This document shows, piece after piece, positions 42,857 to 51,205 of a DNA stretch of 64,000 nt (position 1 is the first letter of the stretch; each line of letters opens with the position of its first letter). This DNA comes from Paraburkholderia phenoliruptrix. Lineage in GTDB: Bacteria > Pseudomonadota > Gammaproteobacteria > Burkholderiales > Burkholderiaceae. The position numbers and the translations under genes were made by a program. Where the stretch lies: contig NZ_JAEUAV010000029.1 of NCBI RefSeq assembly GCF_019511605.1, positions 1 to 64,000 on the forward strand, written 5' to 3'. The notes beneath the pieces are model-generated. The model searched no databases and was not told where the DNA came from. It worked only from the letters and a program-made list of their open reading frames with translations.

Positions 42857-43849
42857 ATGACCCTCATCGTCACCGGCGCGGCCGGCTTTATCGGCAGCAA
42901 CCTCGTGAAGGCGCTCAACGAGCGCGGCGAACAACGCATCATCGCCGTGGACAATCTGACGCGTGCGGACAAGTTCAAAAATCTCGTCGACTGCGAGATC
43001 GACGATTACGTGGACAAGACCGAATTCCTGGAGCGATTTGCGCGCGGCGACTTCGGCCGCGTGCGCGCGATCTTTCACGAAGGCGCCTGTTCGGACACGA
43101 TGGAAACCGACGGCCGCTACATGATGGACAACAACTTTCGCTATAGCCGCGACGTGCTGGACATCTGTCTTAAGCAGAACATCCAGTTCCTGTACGCGTC
43201 CTCGGCGGCCACGTACGGCGGCTCCAGCAGTTTCGTCGAAGAGCGCGAAGTGGAGCAGCCGCTCAATGTGTACGGCTATTCGAAGTTTCTGTTCGATCAG
43301 GTGATTCGCCGCGTGCTGCCGCAAGCGAAAAGTCAGATCGCGGGCTTCCGCTATTTCAACGTGTACGGCCCGCGCGAAACGCACAAGGCACGCATGGCGT
43401 CGGTCGCGTTTCATAACTTCAACCAGTTCCGCGCCGAGGGCAAGGTCAAGCTGTTCGGCGAATACAACGGCTATGCGGCGGGCGAGCAGACGCGCGATTT
43501 CGTTTCCGTCGAAGACGTGGTGAAAGTCAACCTGTTCTTCTTCGACAATCCGGACAAATCGGGCATTTTCAATCTGGGCAGCGGCCGCGCGCAGCCGTTC
43601 AACGACATTGCGAGCACGGTCGTCAACACGCTGCGCGCGCTCGACAACGAGCCGCCGCTTTCGCTTGCCGACCAGGTGCAGCGCGGGCTGATCGAATACG
43701 TTCCGTTTCCCGACGCGCTGCGCGGCAAGTATCAGTGCTTCACGCAGGCGGACCTCACGAAGCTGCGCGCGGCCGGCTACGACGCGCCGTTTCTGAGCGT
43801 GCAGGAAGGTGTGGACCGGTACGTGCGTTGGCTATCCGGCCAGGTGTAA
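42857..43849 (+). CDS. hldD: ADP-L-glycero-D-manno-heptose 6-epimerase
   Basis: Extended short-chain dehydrogenase of 330 residues that inverts C6 of ADP-heptose, the final step of the precursor for LPS inner core. The N-terminal glycine motif is VTGAAGFIGSNLVKAL. SSAATYGG supplies the active-site Ser/Thr and VYGYSKFLFDQ the Tyr-Lys pair. GPRETHKARMASVAFHNFNQ is typical of HldD. ATG 42857 gives the expected start; the longer frame before it has no family match. It follows hldA after 137 bases. Confidence 0.95.
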   Translation: MTLIVTGAAGFIGSNLVKALNERGEQRIIAVDNLTRADKFKNLVDCEIDDYVDKTEFLERFARGDFGRVRAIFHEGACSDTMETDGRYMMDNNFRYSRDVLDICLKQNIQFLYASSAATYGGSSSFVEEREVEQPLNVYGYSKFLFDQVIRRVLPQAKSQIAGFRYFNVYGPRETHKARMASVAFHNFNQFRAEGKVKLFGEYNGYAAGEQTRDFVSVEDVVKVNLFFFDNPDKSGIFNLGSGRAQPFNDIASTVVNTLRALDNEPPLSLADQVQRGLIEYVPFPDALRGKYQCFTQADLTKLRAAGYDAPFLSVQEGVDRYVRWLSGQV

Positions 43850-43872
43850 ATAGTTCGGATACCTGTTTAAAG

Positions 43873-43924
43873 TGGAATCTCCCGGTTGGTCATGACGCCA
43901 ACCGGTTGTATGAGGGAGATTCCA
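43873..43924 (+). promoter_or_regulatory. RNA hairpin sequestering the comEA-like ribosome binding site
   Basis: TGGAATCTCCC (43873-43883) is perfectly complementary to GGGAGATTCCA (43914-43924). Inside, CCGGTTGG (43882-43889) can pair with CCAACCGG (43898-43905). The outer 3' arm contains the GGGAG Shine-Dalgarno of the gene starting at 43927. The folded leader would hide it, as in an RNA thermometer or other translational switch. Confidence 0.7.
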
Positions 43925-43926
43925 AT

Positions 43927-44292
43927 ATGTTTCGAAAAGTTCTGGTTACCGCGGCCATGCTCGCCGCTTTCGGCCACGCGTATGCGTCGGTTGACGTCAA
44001 CACGGCTAACGAAGACGCGCTGCGCGGCATCAAAGGCATCGGTCCTGCCAAAGCGAAAGCCATTCTCGAAGAGCGTGCAGCGCATGGTCCGTTCAAGGAC
44101 CCGGCCGATCTCAGCAAACGCGTCAAAGGCATGGGCGGGCATACCGTCGAGCGCCTGCAGGCGGAGGGTCTCGCTGTCGGTCCGGCTGGCGCGGCTGCTA
44201 GCCCGCAGGTTGCGGCGTCTTCACAAACCAAAGGCGCGGCCGCTGCGGCCAATACGCCAAAAGGCGGCGCCACTGTGGCGGTGAAGAAATAG
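43927..44292 (+). CDS. ComEA-like helix-hairpin-helix DNA-binding protein
   Basis: A 121-residue secreted protein. The signal peptide is MFRKVLVTAAMLAAFGHAYA. It is followed by the double helix-hairpin-helix of ComEA, VDVNTANEDALRGIKGIGPAKAKAIL and FKDPADLSKRVKGMGGHTVERL, at mature residues 1-65. The last 45 residues are a low-complexity Ala/Gln/Lys tail. ComEA proteins bind incoming DNA in the periplasm during natural transformation, but in Burkholderia the single copy may have another role. GGGAG precedes ATG 43927 by 8 bases and lies in a strong hairpin. Confidence 0.85.
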   Translation: MFRKVLVTAAMLAAFGHAYASVDVNTANEDALRGIKGIGPAKAKAILEERAAHGPFKDPADLSKRVKGMGGHTVERLQAEGLAVGPAGAAASPQVAASSQTKGAAAAANTPKGGATVAVKK

Positions 44293-44302
44293 TCTGACAC
44301 GC

Positions 44303-44331
44303 GCGTGCGCGGCGTGTGGCGCCGCGCACGC
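44303..44331. repeat. GC-rich perfect hairpin after comEA-like gene
   Basis: GCGTGCGCGGCG pairs over 12 bases with CGCCGCGCACGC around a 5-base loop. There is no T run, so it is not a classic terminator; it may slow 3' decay of the message. Confidence 0.6.
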
Positions 44332-44401
44332 GTGCCATCGTTGTCCTTCATGGTCGGAGCCGGCAACAACGCTCCTTGAGCTGTCATTCGTATGACGGGC
44401 T

Positions 44402-44429
44402 CCCCGCGGTACTCGGCCGCGGGCTTTTT
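44402..44429 (+). terminator. Intrinsic terminator before cysM
   Basis: CCCGCGG (44403-44409) pairs with CCGCGGG (44417-44423), followed by C and five T. It ends the comEA-like transcription unit. Confidence 0.75.
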
Positions 44430-44542
44430 GCGTTGGCGCGGCCTGCATCCATGCGGGCAGAAGGGCCGCGCGGCAGCCGGTGGCACGGTGGTTTAGAATC
44501 GGTAGATTGAAGACTTCACGCATCGACAGCATCCACACCGAT

Positions 44543-45445
44543 ATGGCTTACAAAACGATTGAAGACACGATCGGCAATACGCCGCTCGTGCAACTCGTGC
44601 GTCTCGCCGACGACGAGATCCGCAGCCGCAACAACGTGGTTCTCGCCAAGCTCGAGGGCAACAATCCCGCCGGCTCGGTCAAGGATCGCCCCGCGTTGTC
44701 GATGATCAAGAAAGCGGAAGCGCGCGGCCGTATCAAACCGGGCGACACGCTGATCGAATCCACCAGCGGCAACACCGGCATCGCGCTAGCGATGGCGGCC
44801 GCAATTCGCGGCTACAAGATGGTGCTGATCATGCCGGAAGACCTGTCGGTGGAGCGCCGCCAAAGCATGGCCGCATACGGCGCGCAGATCATTCTGACGC
44901 CGGTCACGGGCGGCATGGAGTACGCGCGGGATCTCGCCGATCAGATGCAACGCGACGGCAAGGGCATCATCCTCGATCAGTTCGCGAACCCGGACAATCC
45001 GGCCGCGCATGTCGAGGGCACAGGCCCGGAAATCTGGCGCGACACGGAAGGGCGCATTACGCACTTCGTGTCGTCCATGGGCACCACCGGCACGATCATG
45101 GGTGTGTCCACCTATCTGAAGCAACAGAACGAGGCAATCGAGATCATCGGCGCTCAGCCGGAGGAAGGTTCGCGCATCCCGGGCATCCGCAAGTGGCCCG
45201 AAGCGTATATGCCGAAGATTTTCGACCGCAGTCGCGTGGACCGTGTCGAGAACGTGAGCCAGGCCGCGGCGGAAGCAATGGCCCGGCGCCTTGCGTCCGT
45301 CGAAGGCATCTTTGCAGGCATTTCGTCGGGCGGCGCGTGCGAGGTGGCGCTGCGGGTCGCGCGTCAGGTCGAGAATGCGACCATCGTGTTTATCGTCTGC
45401 GACCGCGGCGACCGTTATTTGTCGACGGGCGTGTTTCCCGCGTGA
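44543..45445 (+). CDS. cysM: Cysteine synthase B
   Basis: PLP enzyme of 300 residues that makes cysteine, or S-sulfocysteine with thiosulfate, from O-acetylserine. It starts MAYKTIEDTIGNTPLVQLVRL. The PLP Lys lies in NPAGSVKDRPALSMI and the substrate loop is ESTSGNTGIALAMAAA. The C-terminal SSGGACEVALRVA is also typical. CysM-type proteins are slightly shorter than CysK and have this NPAGSVKDRPA sequence. ATG 44543 is chosen over upstream starts because the family N-terminus begins there. A palindromic terminator lies 41 bases after the stop. Confidence 0.93.
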   Translation: MAYKTIEDTIGNTPLVQLVRLADDEIRSRNNVVLAKLEGNNPAGSVKDRPALSMIKKAEARGRIKPGDTLIESTSGNTGIALAMAAAIRGYKMVLIMPEDLSVERRQSMAAYGAQIILTPVTGGMEYARDLADQMQRDGKGIILDQFANPDNPAAHVEGTGPEIWRDTEGRITHFVSSMGTTGTIMGVSTYLKQQNEAIEIIGAQPEEGSRIPGIRKWPEAYMPKIFDRSRVDRVENVSQAAAEAMARRLASVEGIFAGISSGGACEVALRVARQVENATIVFIVCDRGDRYLSTGVFPA

Positions 45446-45486
45446 GTGCGCGAGCGGGTGCTTCTCGCGCCCGCTGACCACACAAT

Positions 45487-45514
45487 AAAAAAAGCGCCGG
45501 CCGGCGCTTTTTTA
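45487..45514. terminator. Bidirectional terminator between cysM and mltB
   Basis: AAAAAAAGCGCCGG and its complement CCGGCGCTTTTTT form a perfect palindrome with A and T tracts. The genes converge, so it serves both. Confidence 0.92.
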
Positions 45515-45556
45515 TATCTTCGGGACAGCACGCGTGCGGCCGGCTTGCCCTTGCAG

Positions 45557-46786
45557 TTATTGCGAAGCCGCGCCCGACGGCGCCGCGTTGTTCGCGGCAT
45601 TGGCGGCGTCGCTCGCTTCCATTTGCGACTTGATGCGCTGCCCCAACTGATAGACCGCCAGCGCGTAGAAGAAGCTGCGGTTATAGCGCGTCAGCACATA
45701 AAAATTCTTCAAGCCCAGCATGTATTCGGTGCCGCGTCCCGGCGAAGGCAAGTCGACCACCGTGACCGGCGTTCCCGCCTCGGCCGCAACGTTCACGTCC
45801 GGCTCGTTGAGCACGAGCCCCGCGCGCAGCAACTGGTCGAGCGGCCAATGCGGTTCCGGCGCGCCGTCCGCGGCGGCTTGCGCGACGCCGAGGCTCCCCG
45901 CGTCCGAGCCGATTTTCCACACGACCGGCCGGCCGTTTTCCCAGCCGTTCTGCCGCAGATAATTCGCAACGCTGCCGATCGCATCGGCCTGGCTTGCGCG
46001 CAGGTCGATGTCCTTCTTGCCGTCGTAGCTCACTGCATACTGCACGATGCTGCTCGGCAGGAACTGCGGAATGCCGATCGCGCCGGTGTACGAGCCGAGC
46101 ACTGTAGTCGGATCAATCTGCGAATCGCGCGTCCAGACCAGGTAATCTTCGAGATTCTTGCGGAAGGTCGCCTGGCGGTCCGCGCGATTAGGCGTATTCG
46201 GGTAGTCGAAGGTGAGCGTGGTCAGCGCATCCAGCACCCGGAAGTTGCCCATGAAACGCCCGTAAATCGTCTCCACGCCGAGAATGCCGACAATCACCTC
46301 CGGCGGCACGCCGAACTCTTCGTAGGCGCGCTGCAACGTGGCCTGGTTCGCGCGCCAGAAACGCACGCCCGCATTGATGCGAATCTGATCGAGAAAGCGC
46401 GACTGATATGCGCGCCAGTTCTTGACCGTGGGCGAGGGCGACGGCGTGACCAGTTTCACGGCGGTCGCCGAATAGCTGACGCCCGCAAAAAGCGAATGCA
46501 ACGCGGACTCGTCGAAGTCGTAGCGCGCCACCATGTCGTTGATGAACGCATCCACATTCGCATTGTTCGCGTAGCGCTGCGGGATGATCTCCTCCTCAAA
46601 CGTTTGCCCCTGCGCAACACCGGTTTGCGGCTGTGCCTGAGCGACGAGCACCGGCGGTTTCTTGCCGACGCTCTGCGCGAGAGCCGGAGCGTTTGCCATG
46701 AACATGCACGATGCGACGGAGAGTGTGGCGGCGATGCTTCGGGTACTGGGCCGGTTTCGTGCAGACAGGGCAAGCTTGACGGTCAT
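45557..46786 (-). CDS. mltB: Membrane-bound lytic murein transglycosylase B
   Basis: Cleaves the peptidoglycan glycan strand and forms 1,6-anhydroMurNAc ends; 409 residues. The N-terminal signal ends near ANAPALAQ; I do not see a lipobox, so it may be a soluble periplasmic form such as SltB. The catalytic Glu is in VGILGVETIYGRFMGNFRVLDALTTL. GAIGIPQFLPSSIVQYAV and YDGKKDIDLRASQADAIGSVANYL complete the family 3 lytic transglycosylase signature. The tail is Ala/Asn-rich. ATG 46786 gives the signal peptide; the upstream extension of the frame is antisense to the next gene. Confidence 0.92.
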   Translation of the reverse strand: MTVKLALSARNRPSTRSIAATLSVASCMFMANAPALAQSVGKKPPVLVAQAQPQTGVAQGQTFEEEIIPQRYANNANVDAFINDMVARYDFDESALHSLFAGVSYSATAVKLVTPSPSPTVKNWRAYQSRFLDQIRINAGVRFWRANQATLQRAYEEFGVPPEVIVGILGVETIYGRFMGNFRVLDALTTLTFDYPNTPNRADRQATFRKNLEDYLVWTRDSQIDPTTVLGSYTGAIGIPQFLPSSIVQYAVSYDGKKDIDLRASQADAIGSVANYLRQNGWENGRPVVWKIGSDAGSLGVAQAAADGAPEPHWPLDQLLRAGLVLNEPDVNVAAEAGTPVTVVDLPSPGRGTEYMLGLKNFYVLTRYNRSFFYALAVYQLGQRIKSQMEASDAANAANNAAPSGAASQ

Positions 46787-47047
46787 AGTGAGCTGGAGGC
46801 GCGGTGCGAAAAAGACAAAGACGGAGGAAAACGGAACGGGCAGTATACCCGAGGCATTCCGCGAAACTGTGCCAGTCGGGTTACAACGGCCAGGTGTGAT
46901 GCCGCGCGGCAGCAGCGCCGGGCATCGGCGCGCGGCCAGGCCGCCTCGTGTGGTAACTTGATGAGTGTTGGCGCGCCGCGGGCGCGCGCCCCTGGACGGA
47001 GACACGCCGCGCACGCCATCACGGGCGCCGCGCCGCAGAAGAGAATC

Positions 47048-47971
47048 ATGGCAACAGGCTTCTATTCCCACGCCGACTGTCTGCTGCACGACATGGGGCA
47101 ATGGCATCCCGAATGCCCCGCCCGGCTGCAGGCCATCGAAGATCAATTGATCGCGAGCCGCATCGACGCGCTGATCGAACGCGAGTCGCCGCCGCTTGCC
47201 GACGAAGCAGCGCTGCTGCGCGTGCACACGCAGGCGCACGTCGACTACATTCGCGGCCGTGCGCCCGTCGAGGGGCTTGCGGAAATCGACCCCGACACGT
47301 CGATGAACCCGCATACGCTGCAGGCCGCCTTGCGCGCGGCGGGCGCGGCCGTGGCAGCTACCGACGCGGTCATCGAGGGCCGCTTCGACAACGCGTTCTG
47401 CAGCGTGCGTCCGCCCGGCCATCACGCGGAACCGGCTCGCGCGATGGGCTTCTGCTTCTTCAACAACGTGGCGATCGCCGCGCGTCATGCACTCGAGGTG
47501 CATGGCTTGCAGCGCGTGGCCGTCATCGACTTCGACGTGCATCACGGCAACGGCACCGAGGCGGCCTTTTCCGGCGACCCGCGCGTGCTGATGTGCAGCT
47601 TCTTCCAACACCCGTTCTATCCATTTACCGGTGCCGACAACCAGGCGCCGAACATGTGCAACGTGCCCATGCCCGCGCGCTCCAAAGGCATGGCCGTGCG
47701 CGAGGCGGTGGACATGCTGTGGCTGCCGCGCCTGAACGATTTCAAGCCGGAAATGCTGTTCGTGTCCGCGGGCTTCGACGCGCATCGCGAAGACGATCTC
47801 GGCAATATGGGCCTCGTCGAGGACGACTACGTATGGATCACCGAGCAGATTCGCGACATCGCAAAACGCCATGCAGGCGGGCGCATCGTGAGCTGTCTCG
47901 AAGGTGGCTACAACCTCTCGGCGCTTGGGCGCAGCGTGGTCGCCCACGTGCGCGCGCTGGCCGAAATCTGA
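47048..47971 (+). CDS. Histone deacetylase family protein (acetylpolyamine amidohydrolase-like)
   Basis: Zinc hydrolase of 307 residues of the arginase/deacetylase fold. PPGHHAEPARAMGFCFFNN has the catalytic His pair, VAVIDFDVHHGNGTEAAF holds zinc ligands Asp and His, and SAGFDAHREDDLGNM supplies the third Asp. The C-terminal CLEGGYNLSALG also matches. In bacteria such proteins act on acetylated polyamines or small acylated amides, or on lysine side chains; the substrate is not determined here. The ATG at 47048 gives the expected N-terminus. It diverges from mltB. Confidence 0.9.
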   Translation: MATGFYSHADCLLHDMGQWHPECPARLQAIEDQLIASRIDALIERESPPLADEAALLRVHTQAHVDYIRGRAPVEGLAEIDPDTSMNPHTLQAALRAAGAAVAATDAVIEGRFDNAFCSVRPPGHHAEPARAMGFCFFNNVAIAARHALEVHGLQRVAVIDFDVHHGNGTEAAFSGDPRVLMCSFFQHPFYPFTGADNQAPNMCNVPMPARSKGMAVREAVDMLWLPRLNDFKPEMLFVSAGFDAHREDDLGNMGLVEDDYVWITEQIRDIAKRHAGGRIVSCLEGGYNLSALGRSVVAHVRALAEI

Positions 47972-48096
47972 CGGGCGATTGCAGGCGCGCGGCCCCACCG
48001 CCGCCACCGACGCCGCGCAGACTGCAACCGTGTGGCCAACCGCCACCGCGCGGATGGCCAACCCGCAACGAAAGCAACGAGCGTAACAACAGCAAA

Positions 48097-48123
48097 CAGC
48101 GCAACCAGCGCAACCAGCGCAAC
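48097..48123. repeat. Three perfect 9-bp tandem repeats
   Basis: CAGCGCAAC occurs three times in a row, with a fourth degenerate copy after GTC. It lies in the short gap between the deacetylase-like and enoyl-CoA hydratase-like genes. Confidence 0.85.
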
Positions 48124-48168
48124 GTCCAGCGCACACCCGAGTGACCGATCGCGTGAACGGAGCGAGCC

Positions 48169-48969
48169 ATGACTGCCGAAGCACAAAACGCATCGCTGGT
48201 GGAAACGGAATACGACGCGTACGGCGTGCCGGGCGTCGTCCGTCTGACGATGAACCGGCCCGACGCTTTCAACGCGCTCTCCGAGGGCCTGCTCGACGCG
48301 TTGCAGAGCGCATTGAGCGGACTCGCCCAGTCGCAGGCGCGCGTGGTGGTGATCGCCGGTGCCGGACGCGCGTTCTGCGCGGGCCATGATCTGAAGGAAA
48401 TGCGCGCGGCTCCGTCGCTCGCGTATTACCAGGCACTGTTCGCGCGCTGCACGAAACTCATGATGACGATCCAGCGTTTGCCGCAGCCGGTGATCGCGCG
48501 CGTCCACGGCATTGCGACGGCCGCCGGTTGCCAGCTCGTCGCGATGTGCGATCTGGCGGTGGCGGCGCAGACCGCGCGCTTCGCCGTGTCGGGTGTGAAC
48601 CTCGGGCTCTTTTGCGCGACGCCCTCCGTGCCGCTGTCGCGCAATCTGTCGCGCAAGGCAGCGCTCGAAATGCTGCTGACCGGAGAGTTCATCGACGCCG
48701 CGGAGGCTAAGCAGCAAGGCCTCATCAATCGCGTGGCGCCGATGGACTCGCTCGACGCCGAGATCGCGCGCCTTGCCACCAGCATCTGCGCGAAGCCAGT
48801 CGAAGCCGTGAGCGCGGGCAAGGGTCTGTTTTACCGGCAGCTTGAAATGGGCATCGAGGCCGCATACCAGCTCGCGGGCCAGACCATGGCCTGCAACATG
48901 ATGGACGAGTCCGCGCTCGAAGGCGTGCAGGCGTTCATCGACAAACGCGCGCCCGACTGGAAGCGCTGA
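48169..48969 (+). CDS. Enoyl-CoA hydratase/isomerase family protein, ECHDC3-like
   Basis: Crotonase-fold protein of 266 residues. The CoA-binding part is GRAFCAGHDLKEM, with GCQLVAMCDLAVA forming the oxyanion region. The two glutamates used by hydratases (in GGGCE and QPE) are here Gln and Gly: AAGCQ and VSGVNLGLFCATP. This substitution is typical of the ECHDC3 subgroup, whose reaction is unknown. It is therefore probably not an ordinary enoyl-CoA hydratase, though it should bind an acyl-CoA. GGAG precedes ATG 48169 by 7 bases. Confidence 0.88.
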   Translation: MTAEAQNASLVETEYDAYGVPGVVRLTMNRPDAFNALSEGLLDALQSALSGLAQSQARVVVIAGAGRAFCAGHDLKEMRAAPSLAYYQALFARCTKLMMTIQRLPQPVIARVHGIATAAGCQLVAMCDLAVAAQTARFAVSGVNLGLFCATPSVPLSRNLSRKAALEMLLTGEFIDAAEAKQQGLINRVAPMDSLDAEIARLATSICAKPVEAVSAGKGLFYRQLEMGIEAAYQLAGQTMACNMMDESALEGVQAFIDKRAPDWKR

Positions 48970-48988
48970 TCCACGCAAAGTGCAAGCG

Positions 48989-49933
48989 CTAAGGCGCCGG
49001 GCTCAGGTGCTGCTCGATCCACTCGATCAGCTCGCCGATCACGCGGTCACGGTCCAGATCGTTCATCGTCTCGTGAAAGCTGCCTTCGTAGAGCCTGAGC
49101 GTTTTGTCCGGCGAGCCGGCGTGCTGGGCGAAGGCCTCGCTGCCTTCAGGCTCGGTGAGTTTGTCGGCGGTGCCGTGATAGACGAGGAGCGGCACCCGCA
49201 GTTGCGTGCGGCCGCGTTCGATGCGCGCCATTGCCAGCAACAGCTCCGCGCCGGTACGCGCGGGAATCGGGCCGTGGTGCACGAGCGGGTCGCTGAGATT
49301 GGCGTCGACCACGGACTGCACGCGCGAAAGCAGGGCGGCGTCGATTTTCATCGCTGGGAAGTTGGGCCACAGGCGGCTGATCACCTGGCTTAGCCTGAGC
49401 ATCCAGCCGGGCACGTCTCGCCCGGGCGCTAGCGCGGGACTCGACAGAATCAGGCCGCTCAGCTTCGTACGGCTGCCCGGTTCTGCAAGCCCGTCGCCCG
49501 CGCCGGCCGCCTGCTCGATGGTATGGAGCGCGGCAACCGCGCCGCCCATGCTATGGCCCATCAGAAAGAGCGGCACGTGTGTATGCGGATGGCTTTGCGC
49601 GGCGGCGTCGAGCAGGGCCTGCGCGTCCAGCAGGTAGTCGTCGAAACGCTCGACGTAGGCCCGTTTGCCCGGCGCCTCGCCGTGACCGCGCAGATCGACT
49701 GCCAGCAGTTCGATGCCGGCTTCATTCAGGCGCGCGGCGAGCGGCGCGTAGCGGCCCGCGTGTTCGGCGAGTCCGTGAATCAGCGCAACCGTCGCGCGCG
49801 GCGTTTCTCGGGTGGGCCAACGGTACAGCGGCAACTGCAGGTGATCCGCCGTGACGACACTCGAGCGCACAAGCTGGGAGGTGCCCGGTACGTTGAGGTC
49901 TGCACTGACGTATCCGTGTTGCGAGGTCTCCAT
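48989..49933 (-). CDS. Alpha/beta hydrolase, monoacylglycerol lipase-like
   Basis: Serine hydrolase of 314 residues. The nucleophile elbow is LFLMGHSMGGAVAAL; VALIHGLAEHAGRYAPLAARL holds the oxyanion HG motif, and AVDLRGHGEAPGKRAYV follows. The Asp and His of the triad are likely in YHGTADKLTEPEGS and YEGSFHETMND. This arrangement is that of bacterial monoacylglycerol lipases and lysophospholipases. There is no signal peptide. It ends next to the enoyl-CoA hydratase-like gene on the other strand. Confidence 0.87.
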   Translation of the reverse strand: METSQHGYVSADLNVPGTSQLVRSSVVTADHLQLPLYRWPTRETPRATVALIHGLAEHAGRYAPLAARLNEAGIELLAVDLRGHGEAPGKRAYVERFDDYLLDAQALLDAAAQSHPHTHVPLFLMGHSMGGAVAALHTIEQAAGAGDGLAEPGSRTKLSGLILSSPALAPGRDVPGWMLRLSQVISRLWPNFPAMKIDAALLSRVQSVVDANLSDPLVHHGPIPARTGAELLLAMARIERGRTQLRVPLLVYHGTADKLTEPEGSEAFAQHAGSPDKTLRLYEGSFHETMNDLDRDRVIGELIEWIEQHLSPAP

Positions 49934-50170
49934 TGGCGGTGTCCGTCCGTTCTGTTGGCCAGATCATAGTGGGTCGTGGCGCGCTCCGGGCGCAGGAACG
50001 GTAGGCTTCGCCTCTAATTTCTATCAGTTATGAAAAGATCGTAATTGATTATTAAAGCGAATGACGGGGCTGCGGTAGAATCGCGGGCTCAAATCCCAAT
50101 AAAAGTGACGGCGGACGCTTGGCCGGGGAGCGCTCAACGCTCGTCGGCAATCCCGCCGTTTCGTTTTTCC

Positions 50171-51205
50171 ATGATCGAAATACGCAATATCTCCCAGCGC
50201 TTTGCCGGACCCCGGGGCTGGGTCGAGGCGCTCCACAACGTCAATCTGTCGATTCCGGCAGGCGAGGTGTTCGGCATCATCGGCCGCAGCGGCGCGGGCA
50301 AGAGCACGCTTGTACGCACCATCAATCTGCTCACGCGGCCCACCGAGGGCAACATCGTAGTCGACGGCCGCGATCTGACCACGCTGCCGGCCCCGCAGTT
50401 GCGCGAGGCGCGCCGCGAGATCGGCATGATCTTTCAGCACTTCAACCTGCTGTCGTCGCGCACTGTGTTCGAAAACGTCGCATTGCCGCTCGAACTCGCC
50501 GGCATGAAGCGCGACGAAATCGAGGCGAACGTGGTGCCGCTGCTGGAGCTGGTGGGCCTGTCCGCGCAGAAGGACCGCTATCCGGCGCAGATCAGCGGCG
50601 GGCAGAAGCAGCGCGTGGGCATTGCACGCGCGCTCGCGAGCAAGCCGAAGGTGCTGCTCTCGGACGAAGCGACGTCCGCGCTCGATCCTGAAACGACCCG
50701 CGCAATCCTCGAACTGCTCAAGCGCATCAACCGCGAACTGAACCTGACCATCGTGCTGATCACCCATCAGATGGATGTGATCAAGCAGGTGTGCGATCGC
50801 GTCGCGGTGCTCGACGCGGGCCGCGTCGTCGAACAGGGCAAGGTGATCGACGTGTTCCTGCAGCCGCATCACGAAGTCACGCGCGCGCTGATCGGCGACG
50901 TGATCGCCCAGGAACTGCCGCCTGCGATGAAGGCGCGTGTCGCCGAGCGTCTGAAGACGGGCAGCGGCCACCTGCTGCGTCTGGCGTTCACCGGTTCCGG
51001 CGTGGACCAGCCGATTCTCTCCGAGACGATTCGCCGCTATGAGCTGGACTTCAACATCCTGCACGGCCAGATCGACGAGATTCAGGGGCAGGCGTTCGGC
51101 TCGCTCGCGGTGCTGGCGGGCGGCGAGCCGGCAAAGGTAGCGCAGGCGCTCGCGTATCTGCGCGAGCAGGGTGTGGTGGTGGAGGAGCTCTCGTATGTTG
51201 AGTGA
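50171..51205 (+). CDS. metN: Methionine import ATP-binding protein
   Basis: ATPase of the D/L-methionine ABC importer, 344 residues. Walker A is GRSGAGKSTLVRTIN, signature ISGGQKQRVGIARAL and Walker B VLLSDEATSALDPE; the H-loop is LITHQMD. The C-terminal NIL domain from about 265 (LRLAFTGSGVDQPILSETIRRY) binds methionine and shuts the pump off from inside. ATG 50171 gives the family start MIEIRNISQRF; the earlier start at 50045 is not credible. Its 3' end overlaps metI by 11 bases. I saw no SAM riboswitch or MetJ box upstream. Confidence 0.95.
   Translation: MIEIRNISQRFAGPRGWVEALHNVNLSIPAGEVFGIIGRSGAGKSTLVRTINLLTRPTEGNIVVDGRDLTTLPAPQLREARREIGMIFQHFNLLSSRTVFENVALPLELAGMKRDEIEANVVPLLELVGLSAQKDRYPAQISGGQKQRVGIARALASKPKVLLSDEATSALDPETTRAILELLKRINRELNLTIVLITHQMDVIKQVCDRVAVLDAGRVVEQGKVIDVFLQPHHEVTRALIGDVIAQELPPAMKARVAERLKTGSGHLLRLAFTGSGVDQPILSETIRRYELDFNILHGQIDEIQGQAFGSLAVLAGGEPAKVAQALAYLREQGVVVEELSYVE

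Noticed and set aside
45446..47047. N-terminal 500 codons of the frame that ends in the deacetylase-like gene
   Set aside because: This part is antisense to mltB; the true protein starts at 47048 with the family N-terminus.
49934..50170. SAM riboswitch or MetJ-type operator before metN
   Set aside because: I could not find a SAM aptamer-like fold or AGACGTCT-type boxes in the 240 bases.
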